DNA from: Merzomyia westermanni
Taxonomy: Eukaryota; Arthropoda; Insecta; Diptera; Tephritidae
Reading direction: 5' to 3'
Length of the DNA stretch: 64,000 nt
Assembly: GCA_949987695.1 (NCBI GenBank)
Contig: OX465288.1
Span: 65,629,159 to 65,693,158 of the forward strand
The position numbers and the translations under genes were made by a program. Every line of letters starts with the position of its first letter. Position 1 is the stretch's first letter. This document shows, in pieces, positions 44,050 to 56,155 of the stretch. Under the pieces are notes generated by a model. That model searched no databases. It was not told the origin of the DNA and saw nothing but the letters and a program-made list of their open reading frames with translations.

Positions 44050-44915
44050 ATAGCATTTTTTTTATATTTCCTATGATACAAACAAATGTTATTTGTGGGA
44101 TTAAAATCTCTTCTATTAGAAAAACTTCTAGATCTAGATCTAGGTCTTTGTCTCTCTTTGGATCTAGATCTAATTCGTAATTCACTAATATCGTTGGTGA
44201 TTTTGTTTAAATTTTGAAAAAAAGCTTAAGTTAATTCAGTTGAAGATTTAATATAATGTTCGAGAGTATTATTGTTGATACTGGCAATGGCAGATTTTGA
44301 TTGATTAAGTAAATCGAAAATCTTATCCTTAAGAGGGATACTTTTATCTATATTTGAATTATCTGATGATGTTAAATGAATTTGAATTTGTTGTGGCAAT
44401 TTTGTAATCCACAATTTAAAAAGTAATTCACGACTAACTATGAAATTTGAGCCTAAAAGAGATTTCATATAACGAAACACTTCGAATGGTGAACGATCAC
44501 CAAGTTCCATTTTTTAAAATAACTGTTTAAGCCTCTTTTCTTCACTGAGAGAAAACCTCTCACAAAGGCTTTCTTAATAGTCTCAAATTTATTAATAGTA
44601 GGAGGAGGGTTAATAACATCTATAATTTTGGTTATGAAATTTAATATTATCGTCTCTAATATTATTTATTTCAAATTTTCCTTCAACAAGGACAAACCAT
44701 GCTTCAGGACATTCTTCCCAAAATTGAGGTAGTTTAATGGTTTTAGTTTGATTTGACCTTAAGTTATCTTCCAGTGTTGTAATATTGTTTGTATGTTTGT
44801 TTTGCGTCATGTTTGTATCAGTTTCGAGGTGTGTATTTTGTTTGTTATTGTTGTTTTGATTTTCTGAAGTTGTAAAAGAACAAGTACGGATAAGTAAATG
44901 ATTGACCATTTCTGG
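44050..44915 (-). pseudogene. Ty3/gypsy gag fragment
   Basis: 44909-44610 begins gag, with the family phrase KTIKLPQFWEECPEAWFVLVEG. 44510-44226 continues it (MELGDRSPFEVFRYMKSLLG; LLFKLWITKLPQQIQIHL). 44185 to about 44050 encodes the Arg/Ser-rich tail and a CLYHRKY block like the end of such Gags. Frame breaks lie near 44610 and 44226. It joins the family-2 array at about 44045. No LTR or pol was found, so this is an isolated piece. Confidence 0.75.
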
Positions 44916-44929
44916 GGAGAGAGCTTACA

Positions 44930-46170
44930 TAAAATCAATAACCAACAGATTTAAATAAATAAAGGTAATGAATATTATTTAAATAATTTGAGATATGGTA
45001 AATATATTTAAAAAAAAAATGTTTCAAAAAGATTTGAATAAATAATTTAATTTTAAAATGTAAATAAAAAGTTAAAATATTTAGTTCGATTTTTTTTTTA
45101 ATAAAAATAAATGATTTTAGTATATATTTGTTACTTACATTGTAAGAGTTAGTAATATAATTAAAAAGAAAATGATGGTAATCAAAATATCTGAAAATTT
45201 AATTTTCAAAACTTGAATGTTATTGTTGTTCCTCTTTTTGTGTTCTTTATTTGATTGTTGTTGTTTAGCTTCATTTGATTGTTGAACATTTTTGTTATTC
45301 TCTTTGTTGCTGTTGTCGTTATTGTAGTAGGTGATTTATTTAATCTTTTTCAATTTTGTTTTCGTTTTAAAATAATATTCTTTTGTTTCGATGATTGAAC
45401 GTATATTCTAGTTTTGGTTTTTGTTGTATTTTTATAATCACAATTAACATTAAAAAAGTATTTCTCTGCTTGTTTTCTAGTTTTTTTTTTCGTAATTGTT
45501 TTAATTAAAGTTAAAGTTTTTATCTTTTAACAGTGTAAACACACATTCACATTTTTATTTCCTTTTTTTTGTATCATTTGCTTCTGATAATAGGGGGATC
45601 CATTTAACCTTATAAAGCGTGTAAACGTATAATTTTATCAGGTGTGTAAATGAACTGTAATTTTTTGTATAAAAAAAAGAAAATTCTGACGTGTACATGA
45701 AAATTTTATTTTTTCTCCCCTTTCCGAAAAAGTATATATGGTTCATAGGACAGAATGTGTGTAACGCGGTGTAATTGTTATCAGAGTAGCATTGTGCCAA
45801 CATGCTGCTGTTTTACTCGTCCCTACTATCTTGCGTGAATTCGAATATTTTGAATGCGAAGTAGTTAAGCTGTAAATATGTACATATCTATGCACCTAAA
45901 ACTAATTTGTCCTTAAACAGAGATTTGGTATCTGTGAGTTTTATTTTATTTGTTTATTTATTAACAAGAGTAATAACTAATGAATTATTACTACACCTTA
46001 AAGATATTCAAGTGCTTTCGGCTGCGTTATAGAATAAAGAGACTAAATATAGCTATGCATACAAATGTGTAAGTAAAATTAGGTATCTATTTGGTAGAGC
46101 ATTGCGATTTAATTAAACTGAGCATTATATGGAGATCTTACATAGTTTTATGTACTTATTTATTAAATTT
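44930..46170. other. AT-rich spacer with one repeat arm
   Basis: No gene. 45660-45790 is a single arm of the foldback family at 1938-2313 (CATAGGACAGAATGTGTGTAACGCGGTGTAA). Confidence 0.5.
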
Positions 46171-46179
46171 ATACTCTCT

Positions 46180-48240
46180 GTGTCGTGACTTTTGAGATAG
46201 GACGATGGTTTAATGTTATTGAAGACGGAGGTTCTAATTTGATGCAGTCCGGAACATACGTCCAGAATATGGGTAACAGTATTGTCGGTCGACCCGCAGT
46301 AAGGACAAGATTGTGCTCTTGATCCATTTAAAAGATGTGAATGCGTGGTGACTGTATCCCGATTCTAAGGCGGACAAATGTTTTAAGTTTATTGCATATG
46401 TTAGTGGTTCGCCTATGGGGCTTGAATTCTTGTAGTAGTGATGATAGTCAGCCCAATATTATGTGAAGTCTCTATGCATTCATTTTTTGGCATATTTTTC
46501 GATGTCTTTGTCGAAGAAATAATCACACGTGTGTACCGGTTGATTACTAGCTTCTTTGGTTAGTTTGTCCTCTTTTTCGTTTCCTTCAATGCTAACATGG
46601 CCCGGAACCAAATTAGTTTTTTTAGTCTTTATAATCGTAAAGGATTTTGCTGATTTTGTTGATCACAGGATTGTTGCTATTATATATTATAAGGGATTAC
46701 AGAGTGGATTTGCTATCACTGCATATGATGTATTTATCACCACTGAGAGAGGCGTACTGTACCGCTTCAAGTAAAATGCAAAGCACCGATGGCGATTGTT
46801 TCACCAAGCTCGTTTGCAACCGCAAACATAGTGCTGTTGTCGGGCTTTGAGCCACCAGTAAATATAAAAAATTGCAATATCTTTTCAGAGGTTCAATACA
46901 TTTGTTGTAGAGTGGCCTGTATTTGTTGGCGCTGGCAGATGCCTTTAGGTACTTTAAGAAATTGGTTGTAAAGACAGCCTTTGTCGACATCCATGGAGGG
47001 AGAGTGTCTAATTGTGATAGCGTTGAAATAACTTCGAGCTGCCTTGCCAAGTTTAAGGCGCGTGATATCGCTGATGTCGATTTGCTTTTGTTTCTTTGTT
47101 GCCATTCTGATTGGATATATGAAAATATGAGTTTACATTTGCAGTGAAGCATTTTTGGAATTAGAGTTATAGAGTTGTTCTGTATTCTTTCGGGGATAGT
47201 TGGTAGTCCAGCTTCGGCTAAGATGACCCTTTTTAGAGATGTCGCGAAGGCGCGATTGTTCCTTCTAGCGGCGGCGTGTTAGACGTTTGTTATGGGTTTT
47301 TGCGCAGTCTAAAATAGATTTTGGGAGTCTAAAATAGATTTTAGAGAGTAGCATAGATTTTGTAATATTTCTTATATGTTCTAAACAGTGATTAGAGATA
47401 AGTTTTTATGATATTCAGTCAAGAGTTTGGGTTTACACGGCGGCCGCCGTGGTGTGGCGGTAGTGTTGCTGGCCTACCACACCGAAGGTCCAAGGTTCGA
47501 GCCTTGGTACAGGTAACATCAAAAGTGGTTTGAAAAAGTTTTTTTCAAAAACGGGGTCGGTTTGGAAAACTCTTCGAATGTATTTCTGCCATGGAAGGCT
47601 TCTCAGCAAAAATTCATCTGCTTTGAAGATGGCGTTCGGTATCAGCAAAAAACTGTAGTTCCCGCCAATTTGTAGGATTAAATAGAAGCAGCACACCACA
47701 AATTGGTAGAGAAGCTCGGCCTTAATCTTTGCAGGAGGTATATATCGCGCCAATTATTTTTTTTTTAGGTTTATTCTAACGTACTCGCTCTTTAAAAGTA
47801 AAATTTTTATCAGAAATTATACCTAGAATCTTTAGGCGGTTAGAATCAGAGATCGGAGAGTTATAGATTAAGAGGGTAGGAAAGACGCATTTATGTTTTC
47901 TACAAATATGGAATGATGTGCTTTTGTTCGCCGATAAATTGCTTCCGGATATTTTTGACCAATCATTCAAGTCTATTATGATGTTAGTGAAAGTGGTCTT
48001 GAGATGCGTTTAAGTCTCTGTTCTCTAAAAAAAATCACGTCATCGGCACATATAAAGTGTTCGATTTGATCATATATGCTGATAATGCTGCTGACTGCGT
48101 TGACGGCAATCCTTAAAAGAATGACAGCTAGCGAAGATCCTTGAGGTATTCGATTATGGAGCGAGTACGTTTCAGATTTCTGGTTATTAGCACGAACTAG
48201 AAACTTACGATTTGATAAAAATGATGTTACGATCTTATAA
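46180..48240 (-). pseudogene. I-type non-LTR element: RT and RNase H remnant
   Basis: Order on the minus strand: degenerate RT with a PQGSSLAVILL box and a CADD in place of YADD (about 48230-48030); the RT end (47970-47776, KILGIISDKNFTFKE); a spacer (47152-46697) running into RNase H (KYIICSDSKSTL); the RNase H end near 46630-46560 (VPGHVSIEGNEKED, corresponding to the W.PGH.GI.GNE motif); and a terminal SCPYCGS...THILDVC zinc motif near 46330-46270. An RNase H domain points to the I clade. It has many frame breaks and is split by a SINE at 47436-47767. Confidence 0.78.
47436..47767 (+). mobile_element. tRNA-derived SINE
   Basis: About 332 bp inserted in the I-type remnant with a GGTTTA duplication (47430-47435; 47768-47773). 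It has a Pol III box A (TGGTGTGGCGGTAGTGTTG, 47450-47468) and a consensus-like box B (GGTTCGAGCC, 47494-47503), a tRNA-unrelated body, and ends in an ATTATTTTTTTTTT run. Confidence 0.85.
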
Positions 48241-48679
48241 AATTGTTCTCCAACTTTCCATCATTTAAGTTGTTGTAGTACGCAACGAGCTCCAATTTTG
48301 TAGTGAGATAGGTGAAAAACGATGGGAACCTTGCGGTCGGTATGACTAAAAAATAGAAAATAAAAAGATGGTAAAAAATGGTTAAAGACTTCCTTAATAT
48401 TTATGTTGCCAAAAAGCAGCATCACATTCTTGAACAAAGCCTTCGTATCTGTAAGTTTTAGTTTAGATATTTTAATCATACCAATTGTAATCAATTTATG
48501 AGATTTGAAACTATAAAGGTGGAGTGCACTTTTCCAAGCTAAGGCAATCAATTTTTGAAGCCCAAATGGAAGTTCTGCAATTTACAAAACATTTAAAGCC
48601 TATTAATTGCACTAGTTTTATACTAGTTTTCTGTCCAACTCGCAGTTCTTTCTTGTTTCTATAATAGCAGCTATGCAGA

Positions 48680-48930
48680 TTTAGCTTGACGGTGGCCTAC
48701 GAAATATCAATTGCCAGTCTCTCCATCAGCATCATACCAGTTAACATACTAGTCAGTATATGCTTCAGGTTCGTCAGCATTATACCTGTTGACATACTAC
48801 TCAGTATGTACACCAGTATCATACCAGTTGACATAATAGTCAGTATATGCTTCAGGTTCATGCCGCCCTTCATACTAGTCAGCCTATGCATCAAAATCAT
48901 ACCAGTTGCTGTACCACTTCATAATAACTA
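48680..48930. repeat. Imperfect minisatellite
   Basis: Four to five degenerate copies of a 45-60-bp unit with ATCATACCAGTTGACATA and CAGTATATGCTTCAGGTTC. Both strands stay open by chance (81 and 67 codons), giving repeated Ile/Val/Ser-rich frames that I do not consider genes. Confidence 0.65.
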
Positions 48931-48949
48931 GGTTAGTTCAATTTGGGTT

Positions 48950-49200
48950 AAAAAACACACGAGAATTACAAAATTACAAACAAGTTTATTGATAATTTAG
49001 TAAACTGATACAAAATTTTATAAAAAGTAATTTTCTTCTTTTGTAATAATAATACTACAATCCTAATTATTTTTAATAATAAACCAATACACGAAAATTG
49101 CAAAATTACATTACAAACCACTTTATTGATAATTCAGTAAACTGAATATTATAAAAAGTAATTTCCTTCTTTTTTAATAATAATCCTATTTTGAATAAAT
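48950..49200. repeat. Tandem duplication of about 130 bp
   Basis: 48957-49085 and 49090-49200 share ACGA.AATT.CAAAATTACA, TTTATTGATAATT and TATAAAAAGTAATTT. No gene. 49200-49480 is AT-rich and unassigned. Confidence 0.6.
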
Positions 49201-49487
49201 TTTATAATTGCTTTCACAGGTATAAATATTAAAATTTTCTTGAAACATATTGTGGAAAATTTTATAATTTAAAGATATATTAAGATAGAATCTAATCCAT
49301 ACTGGTAAAAATATCTTTTTAAAAAATTAAGAAAATTCAAGGAAAGATTAACTTTATATAGTGAAAATTATTAGTTTCAGAGATCTTTGCAAATAACCAT
49401 GCTAATTGAATTGTAGAGTATAATGTACAAGTTCTTAGTAACGAAATTTTCAAAAAGTTCTTTTTTAATCACCTCGTTATTGTATAT

Positions 49488-49955
49488 TGTAACGAATTCG
49501 ATGATTCCTTGATTATTAACCCTAGGTTCGATCAGTATAAAGTCAAATAAACACACGCACAGATATTGTAACTAATAGCTAGTTTTATTTACTAGTAATA
49601 AACGCAATACAAATTTAAGAGTTTGGTAATTTCGCAGTAGTTCACTGTTCAACGCTTGAAAATAAACTGATCAACCTGCTTTTCTTGGTCACTGCCTTAT
49701 ATAGTCCGACAGGGTGCTTGCCTACGCACTGAGAACTTTCTTGGTTGTTCGCTCTTCGTGTTCTCGAAGGGTCGGTGTTATTTATTGGCATCTTCTCTTT
49801 GCATCGTATTCGCAAACACTCGCGCCTTCTCTCTTCCTCTTCTTAGGTACACGCTTGCATGCATAAGAGTAGCCATCGTCATCTTTGTTGTGTTTAACTA
49901 GTGTTGGGAGTGATATTGAGTTAGGGATGGTACATGCTTGAGAATAATCCCCACA
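49488..49955 (-). repeat. Gypsy-a family solo LTR
   Basis: 468 bp, TGTAACGAATTCGATG to AATAATCCCCACA, matching the Gypsy-a LTRs. It is flanked by ATAT on both sides (49484-49487; 49956-49959), with no internal part, so it is a recombined solo LTR. Confidence 0.88.
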
Positions 49956-50000
49956 ATATGTTTCTGATCGCGAGATTTGGAGATTTTCTATTATTTTATG

Positions 50001-50526
50001 GTAATTGTTTCCTTTAGGAGACAACTGCTAAAACACGTCCAAAAATATCGGGAGAGGTATCAAACAACGCGTTTTGACTTCGGTATCAACAATCCGGAAG
50101 CGGATTTTCAATTTTTTGTTTCAGTGAAAAGTTATTCGCAAAAAACCCCAAAATTACCCAGGCCCGATCCCAAATAGGGGGCTTGATCCAAGGTATTTAT
50201 GTGCAGAACACCTTTCTGCGTAGGCGGCCTTTGGCCGCGCTTCAAAAAAATAACCATTAGCCGGTCCAACACCGGCTACGCGGTCCACAGTATTTCTGCG
50301 CAGAACACACTTTTTTCACTTTTCGGTCCACCCTAATCTGTGATTACAACAACCACATGAAAATGGCAGAAAATTTTCAACTTTGATTGCAAATATCTCT
50401 TCACTGAAACAAAAACTCGAAAATTCGCTTCCGGATTATTGTTACCGAGGTCAAAACGCGTCTTTTGATACCTTTCCCGATAATTTCGGTCGTGTTTTAG
50501 CAGTTGTCTCCTAAAGGAAACAATTA
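50001..50526. repeat. Long inverted-repeat (foldback) element
   Basis: Arms of about 130 bp (GTAATTGTTTCCTTTAGGAG to TTTTTGTTTCAGTG, and its complement at about 50400-50526) surround a 260-bp centre. The centre contains GCGGCCTTTGGCCGC and AGCCGGTCCAACACCGGCT hairpins and a duplicated GCAGAACAC. No protein. 50530-50930 shows nothing I can assign. Confidence 0.8.
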
Positions 50527-51049
50527 CATATTTTATTTATGAAAACTGCATTTCATAATCACAATTAATCAACCCTGAAAAATAACAACATTTCGATATA
50601 TCTTTTATGCATTTGTAGAAAAGTTTTTCTTCAGAAAAAGGTTACTTTGATTATTCCAAAGAGAAGTGTGATTTACTTAAACATTTCTTTTGAGAAATGA
50701 TCGTTTCGTTTTCACTTTTCATTTGAGCACAGCTTACTCGTTGTTGCGTCGCTGAAAATCAAAATGTAGGACGGCGTTGTTCACTGAACGAATGCTGTCC
50801 GAATAAAAAATTATTTTTTTCCTCACTCGTGTATGTATTTATCTATCGGCAGTTCTGGAGGCTTGTTGCTACTTACGATAGTGGAAACGAACTTTTGGTT
50901 AATGAACTATAATGTTTACTGACTAGTTTGGCAGTTGACTGCATGGTAATAACAACAACAATTTCTGATTCTAACCAAACACAAGAATTTGTATGGAAAA
51001 CAACAATTTTTTGCCTAAAACTATGCACTCACATTTACACGGAAAAACA

Positions 51050-51960
51050 TTTTCAAAATTGCTTTTTTATACCAACAATTTTTGCTGATTTACGGCCTGT
51101 ACATTTTCAAGTATTCATGAAACGAGCTCAAGGCCAAGAATAATAATTTTTCACTTTTTTAATTTATGCAAATTATTATTGTTTTTTATTTTTTTAATAA
51201 TCATTTTTAATTAATTATTAAAAGTTTTTAATTGAATAGAGTAGGAAAAATTTTTAAAGACAACTGCCATATCTTTTCTTATAGATCCATTTCGGAAGTT
51301 GCTGAGCTTCTTCATCAGAGAAATTTTGGCACGCATTGCTAACTATTAAGCCAACAATACGCTGGTTTTGATGTCATCTAAACTCCGTGTTCTATTCCGC
51401 CATTTGACAGTTAGTAGTGTGATAACGATGGATTTTTTAACAGATCTGTTTTATCATCAGAACTGCCTTACCGTGTGCTCTCGGTTTTGTTATTGATTTT
51501 TTATACCAACAATTTTTGTTGATTTACGGCCTGTACATTTTTCAAGTATTCATGAAACGAGCTCAAGGCCAAGAATAATAATTTTTCACTTTTTTAATTT
51601 ATGCAAATTATTATTGTTTTTTATTTTTTTAATAATCATTTTTAATTAATTATTAAAAGTTTTTAATTGAATAGAGTAGGAAAAATTTTTAAAGACAACT
51701 GCCATATCTTTTCTTATAGATCCATTTCGGAAGTTGCTGAGCTTCTTCATCAGAGAAATTTTGGCACGCATTGCTAACTATTAAGCTAACAATACGCTGG
51801 TTTTGATGTCATCTAAACTCCTTGTTCTATTCCGCCATTTGACGGTTAGTAGTGTGATAACGATGGATTTTTTGACAGATCTATTTTATCGGCAGAACTG
51901 CCCTACCGCGTGCTCTCGGTTTTGTTATTGCTTTTTTATCCCAACAATTTTTCAAAATGG
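51050..51960 (-). repeat. Family-2 units, inverted orientation
   Basis: Two units with 435-bp spacing (ATGAAACGAG at 51117 and 51552), reverse-complementary to the array at 42602-44045 and diverged from it. Both hold an intact CTGATGA core on the minus strand. The segment 51080-51123 also contains the repeated peptide-coding stretch seen in chance ORFs of the other array. Confidence 0.82.
51275..51323 (-). ncRNA. Hammerhead-like motif, family 2, inverted copy
   Basis: Minus strand: TTTCT (51323-51319), CTGATGA (51318-51312), helix GAAG/CTTC with an A-C mismatch at its base, GAAA, then ATA and AGAAA. A second copy is at 51710-51758. Helix I pairs over 5 bp in both. Confidence 0.45.
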
Positions 51961-52910
51961 TGGAAAGTAGTACATCCCCGGACAAAATTTCCCATTTTTA
52001 TGCACTTTTTCCTGCCAACCAGAAACGGATAAATATCTGGTGAAACAGTGAGACGCGTAACCAAAAAGGTGAATAAAAACGGGAGCAATTTTGTTTGGTG
52101 AGGCTCACTTTTTCACCATGTTGAAAATGTTTTTCCGTGTATTTGTGAGGTCTAATGAGCTGCATACTTTTAGGCACTTGTCCTTTTCCTTACTTATTTG
52201 CATTTAAATCGCGACTTTTAAGTCTATTAAAACTTTTATTTTTATGCAGTATTCACAATTAAACGTTTTTGTAACTCCAACTATAATTTTTTGTGTAAAT
52301 ATTTAATTAAAACACAGTGAATTCAAGCAATTTACACGCAGGTACAGTGGTGAATTACCTACCATCGATGTGACAGCGGCCACTTATGTACATTTGCTGT
52401 TGGACCTTCTTATGGTTACACAATTATTTTTTGTTTGTACTTCATTAATGTCCAAAATTTATTGTCGATCTCTGTGAAACCACACAGGTCATATTTAGTT
52501 TTTGGTAAAGCCCCATTCTATTTAAAGTGGCAATTCGGCATATCTAGGAATTTATTTATTTCAAGTTAATGATATTTTATATACAGATATGTGTTTATAT
52601 ATCAATAAACCTTGGAAACATAAAGCAGTACCAATATCAAATAAAAGGTAATTCGATATATCTTGAAAACTTTGTACACATCAGTACCCGCAGAGGAAAT
52701 GGGAGAAGAAGGTAAGCAGGAATAGAAATTTGAGATATAGAGGTGGTGTTAGAGGAAAACTAAGAGGGTAACGAAGATTAATAATATAATAATAATAATT
52801 CCCAACGGATAACCCACCATCCCACCCAACCGACACCAGGGGCGCATCCGCACAACGCACGGCTTTTTTTTTTATATATATGTATTGCTGAGTCATTGAA
52901 AGGCAGGGGT
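51960..52910. repeat. Unassigned, with a dispersed repeat
   Basis: No gene. 52480-52640 resembles 8320-8450 (CACAGGTCATAT, AATTCGGCATATCTAGGAATTTATTT), a member of the dispersed family. A poly-T at 52863 precedes the CR1-b 3' end. Confidence 0.5.
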
Positions 52911-53051
52911 TTGTTAAGTTTCGAGATCTAAAACTGCTCAGCTACAGAGTAAAACTCATCAGTTAAGTAACACAAGAAATTAAAACTTATAAATAATGTG
53001 TTAAGAGAAGAAAGAATCAGTGCGATTGGAAAGAGTAAATTCATAAAGTTG

Positions 53052-54060
53052 CTATGGGATAAGCGAGGATAGTATCGATTTTTTAATGCTAAAAAGCGAG
53101 TCAGAAATATCAAATGTGCTGGAGTGAGTATTATAATTGTCACACAAATATCGAAAATGCTCATTGAATTCAAAATTAGTCCTACATTGTTTCAAAAAAA
53201 GTGGTTTAAAATGTCTTGATGGCCGAAAAGGAATGTTAACGTTTACTTCTTTCAACAAAAATGGTCTATAGACCAACCCGTTTAATAATTTAATCATAAG
53301 TATTGCTCCGAGCATTTCTCTACGACTAGCAAGGGTAGGAAGGTTAATAAGTTTCAAGCGATTAGTATAGGGAGCCAAATTATACAAGGAATCCCATGAA
53401 CGATATCTTAAAGCGAAAGTAAGAATTGTTTTTGAACCGATTCTATCCGATCAGCGTGGACCTGGTAGCTCGGATTCCAAATAATTAAGCCATATTCTAA
53501 TATCGGTCTTACTAATGTTGTAAAAAGGGCTTTAGTTAGGTACGGATCACTAAATTCTTTCGACCATCGCTTAACGAATGATAAAACACCTCTAGATTTA
53601 TTGACAGTCGCATTAATATTTAAATTTTTTAAGATTGAGTGGCATATAGTTTAGATCGCACCAAGCACCCAGTCTATCAAGATCTGATGGAAGTAAAGCT
53701 CCATTTTCGTTCATCGAGTAAGACATACAAATCTTAACGTCGTCAGCGTACATCAAAGTTTTGAAAACTTGATAGTACTGAATATATAAGCAAAACCAGA
53801 AACGGGCCAAGATGGCTACCCTGAAGAACTCCAGAATATACATCAATGACATTAGATATCGCGTTCTTAAAAACTACTCTTTGTGTCCCGGGTGCGACTG
53901 GGTTGAAAGCCCAGTAGAACAAGTTTATGAATAAGTAACGAATGGCAAACTTTGTCAAACGCTTTACTGAAGTCTGTATATATAACATCTGTGTGAATTC
54001 TAGCAGGTTCGTACTTGTTGATTTTCCTTTACAAAAGCAATGTTGGCAATCTGCAATCAA
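53052..54060 (-). pseudogene. CR1-b RT, palm and thumb
   Basis: 54060-53740 holds a decayed palm (FTQMLYIQTSVKRLTKF in the place of YTDFSKAFD; SGVLQGSHLGPFLV). 53852-53613 has the catalytic YADDVKI box and LGAWCDLNYMPLN. 53387-53052 is the C-terminal thumb (NLAPYTNRLKLINLPTLASRR). Several frame changes and substituted residues in the first catalytic motif show it is inactive. Confidence 0.8.
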
Positions 54061-54073
54061 TGAGGATATAAAA

Positions 54074-54436
54074 GGTGGCGCAAAAGTAAGCTTCCGATGT
54101 TCAGCATATCGGTTGTGGCACGTGCAGTGTGTGCTGTTGCACCGTCTTGTTGGAACCACATGTTTTCCAATCCCAATTCATCAAGTTGCGGCAAAAAGAA
54201 CTCGTTGATCATTGCTCTGTAGCGCTCACAATTCACAGTAACCGTTTGGCCCCGACCGATTATTGGTCAAATAAATAGTCAGCAATATTCCGCGTTCTGG
54301 AGCAGTGTAGCGTAACATTGTTCATTAACGTGTATTTCCCGTGTGTTTACTACACAAATGTCAAAACAGAACTGACTTTAGGGGCCAATCGCAAAATTTA
54401 TAGCATTTTCTGATAGGAGATGACTTTTGCGCCACC
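54074..54436 (-). mobile_element. Mariner-type deletion derivative
   Basis: About 363 bp with inverted ends GGTGGCGCAAAAGTAA and ACTTTTGCGCCACC, flanked by TATA-rich target copies (GATATAAA on both sides). The minus strand of 54115-54200 encodes a FFLPQLDELGLENMWFQQDG piece, the second-Asp block of an IS630/Tc1/mariner-superfamily transposase. It is a small internally deleted copy. Confidence 0.75.
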
Positions 54437-54528
54437 CTGTAGATATAAAGTGGTATAAGGAAAGATTCTTTTCAAGCAGTTGGGAAGACGTCGCTTTTTA
54501 AAGACAGATTAAACAGATCAGTTAGAGT

Positions 54529-56155
54529 CAGGGTTGGCAGATATGTATATATCAAGCGATATATATCATGATATATATCACGATATATATCCGATATTAA
54601 TTTCTGAAAAAATCGTGATTTATATCAAATTGTAAAACTTTCCCTTTTGAATCTGACAACAGTGGTTTGGCTTTGCACATAAGCCTGCTTAATGAGCGCA
54701 CTAAAAGTCTAGAACAATTAGTGCTTTCCTGCACCAGAGTACTATAGTCCGTTCATCGAGCATACCTAACGCAGTCGGGGAATCACTGCCACAATCTGGA
54801 ACTTTCTAAAACGTGTAGTTCGGTGATTCCCTATATCAGACAAATTGAACATTTTATATTGCACGAATTTATTGTGAAAGCATATTTTGGGCTTTCTGCA
54901 AGTGGATCGAATGACATATATTATTTAATTGCTAAAAGTTTTTATGATTTTTTAAATAAATTACTAACAAGTAACCTGCCTCGAGAGGGAATTCTGGTAT
55001 GGCAATATTTTGAATCAAATTTAAGGAAAGTAATAGTGGCAAATGGACAGTTTGTGAAAAGTGTGCTCCTGAGTTCCCCAAAGGCTGAGCAAACATATTC
55101 AGAGGTATAACAATAACGAAGGAACACCGAGTGGCAAGACAAAAAAGAATTAATTGACAAAGATATTTTCGAAACTATAAACTATATTAAATATCAACAA
55201 ACGCCTAAAAGTCCTTACACCGAATAAAACCAATAACAACCGTGGTTTTTGATAGGATGCAGAGGGATGTAACCACCGTAGCTGTGGCGGTAGAAATATG
55301 GAAAAAATTGGAAAATGACTTACATGGGCAACCATCGAAGGTATGCAAACAATTTAAGAAGCGTAAAGAAATGCGAATTATTTGGTTGATCTCCCAAATC
55401 ACACATTTCAAGGAAAAAACCCAAATTATGAAGAAAAACAAGTTGCTTTAGAGTAATTACAGAGGTTATACCCAGAATTTGTTCCAATAATTATGTTTAT
55501 GAGTATAGTTTCAAGGCCATTTCCATCATATTTATTTCCGGACCACTTTAGAACTACGCCCCTTATGACTTGGTGGAAGTCGCTAAACCTAATTGACGCA
55601 GAAAAATATTTTAGATGGGATGATCTTCAGGTGTTTTTAAAACTGTGCTTCAAATGTTTAATAGCTGTTGCTGCCACTGATGGTCTTGAAAGAATTTATT
55701 CGACATTTGGTCTTGTTCATTGCAAACTTCGTAACAAAAAAGCAATGCAGAAGCTGGAAAATCTTCAGGAAATTTGCAGTCGGTAGAGGCAGAAGTAGAC
55801 CTTTTAGGCGATTCGCAAAAGAAGATGCGATACTAGTATGGGTAAACAATGTTTAAAACAATAATATATAATTAATGTTTGTGTTTATGAAATTGTAGAC
55901 ATTTGCAAACGTATTTTTGAATTTACTTGTTAAATTCGTCTTTTTACTACCATATAAAAGTACTTTAGGTATGTATAGTTGCCACAACAGTATCAGGTTT
56001 GCATTGTTGTATTTACTAATATAATTTTAACACATTTGCTTGTGATATTTTTGCGACTATGAAAATATCCGATATATATCAATTTATCCGATATGTGTCG
56101 TAAATATCCGATATTTAGATAGTTTTAGTAAATATCATGATATTTACCATCCCTG
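54529..56155 (+). mobile_element. hAT transposon with exact 8-bp duplication
   Basis: 1,627 bp. GTTAGAGT flanks it at 54521-54528 and 56156-56163. Ends CAGGGTTGGCAGATAT and the complement of CAGGGATGGTAAATAT form imperfect inverted repeats. The subterminal zones are rich in GATATATATC motifs (54545-54620; 56060-56145). Its transposase is decayed. Confidence 0.93.
54823..55790 (+). pseudogene. hAT transposase remnant
   Basis: Frames 54823-55110, 55242-55451 and 55493-55786 in order. The last ends with the hAT C-terminal dimerisation motif: FRTTPLMTWWKSL, then AATDGLERIYSTFGLVHCKLRN, the usual S..LERIFS..G.I...LRN pattern. The first is helical and may be from the N-terminal half. The BED finger was not found. 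Stops and frame changes near 55110 and 55451-55493 disable it. Confidence 0.82.

Noticed and set aside
46556..47147. Several plus-strand ORFs of 60-74 codons
   Set aside because: They are antisense shadows of the I-type RNase H region, whose motifs are clear on the minus strand.
48686..48931. A repeat-containing membrane protein (81 codons, Ile/Val-rich)
   Set aside because: Both strands are open over a minisatellite with no start context or homologue.
49991..50024. The last Orco exon (TATTTTATGGT resembles the YFMV codons)
   Set aside because: The surrounding codons do not match, there is no suitable acceptor, and the sequence belongs to the foldback arm.
42981..51143. Small ORFs ending in DLRPVHFQVFMKRAQGQE, at 43043, 43967 and 50928
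   Set aside because: The shared peptide is just the family-2 repeat read in one frame; it does not extend as one protein.
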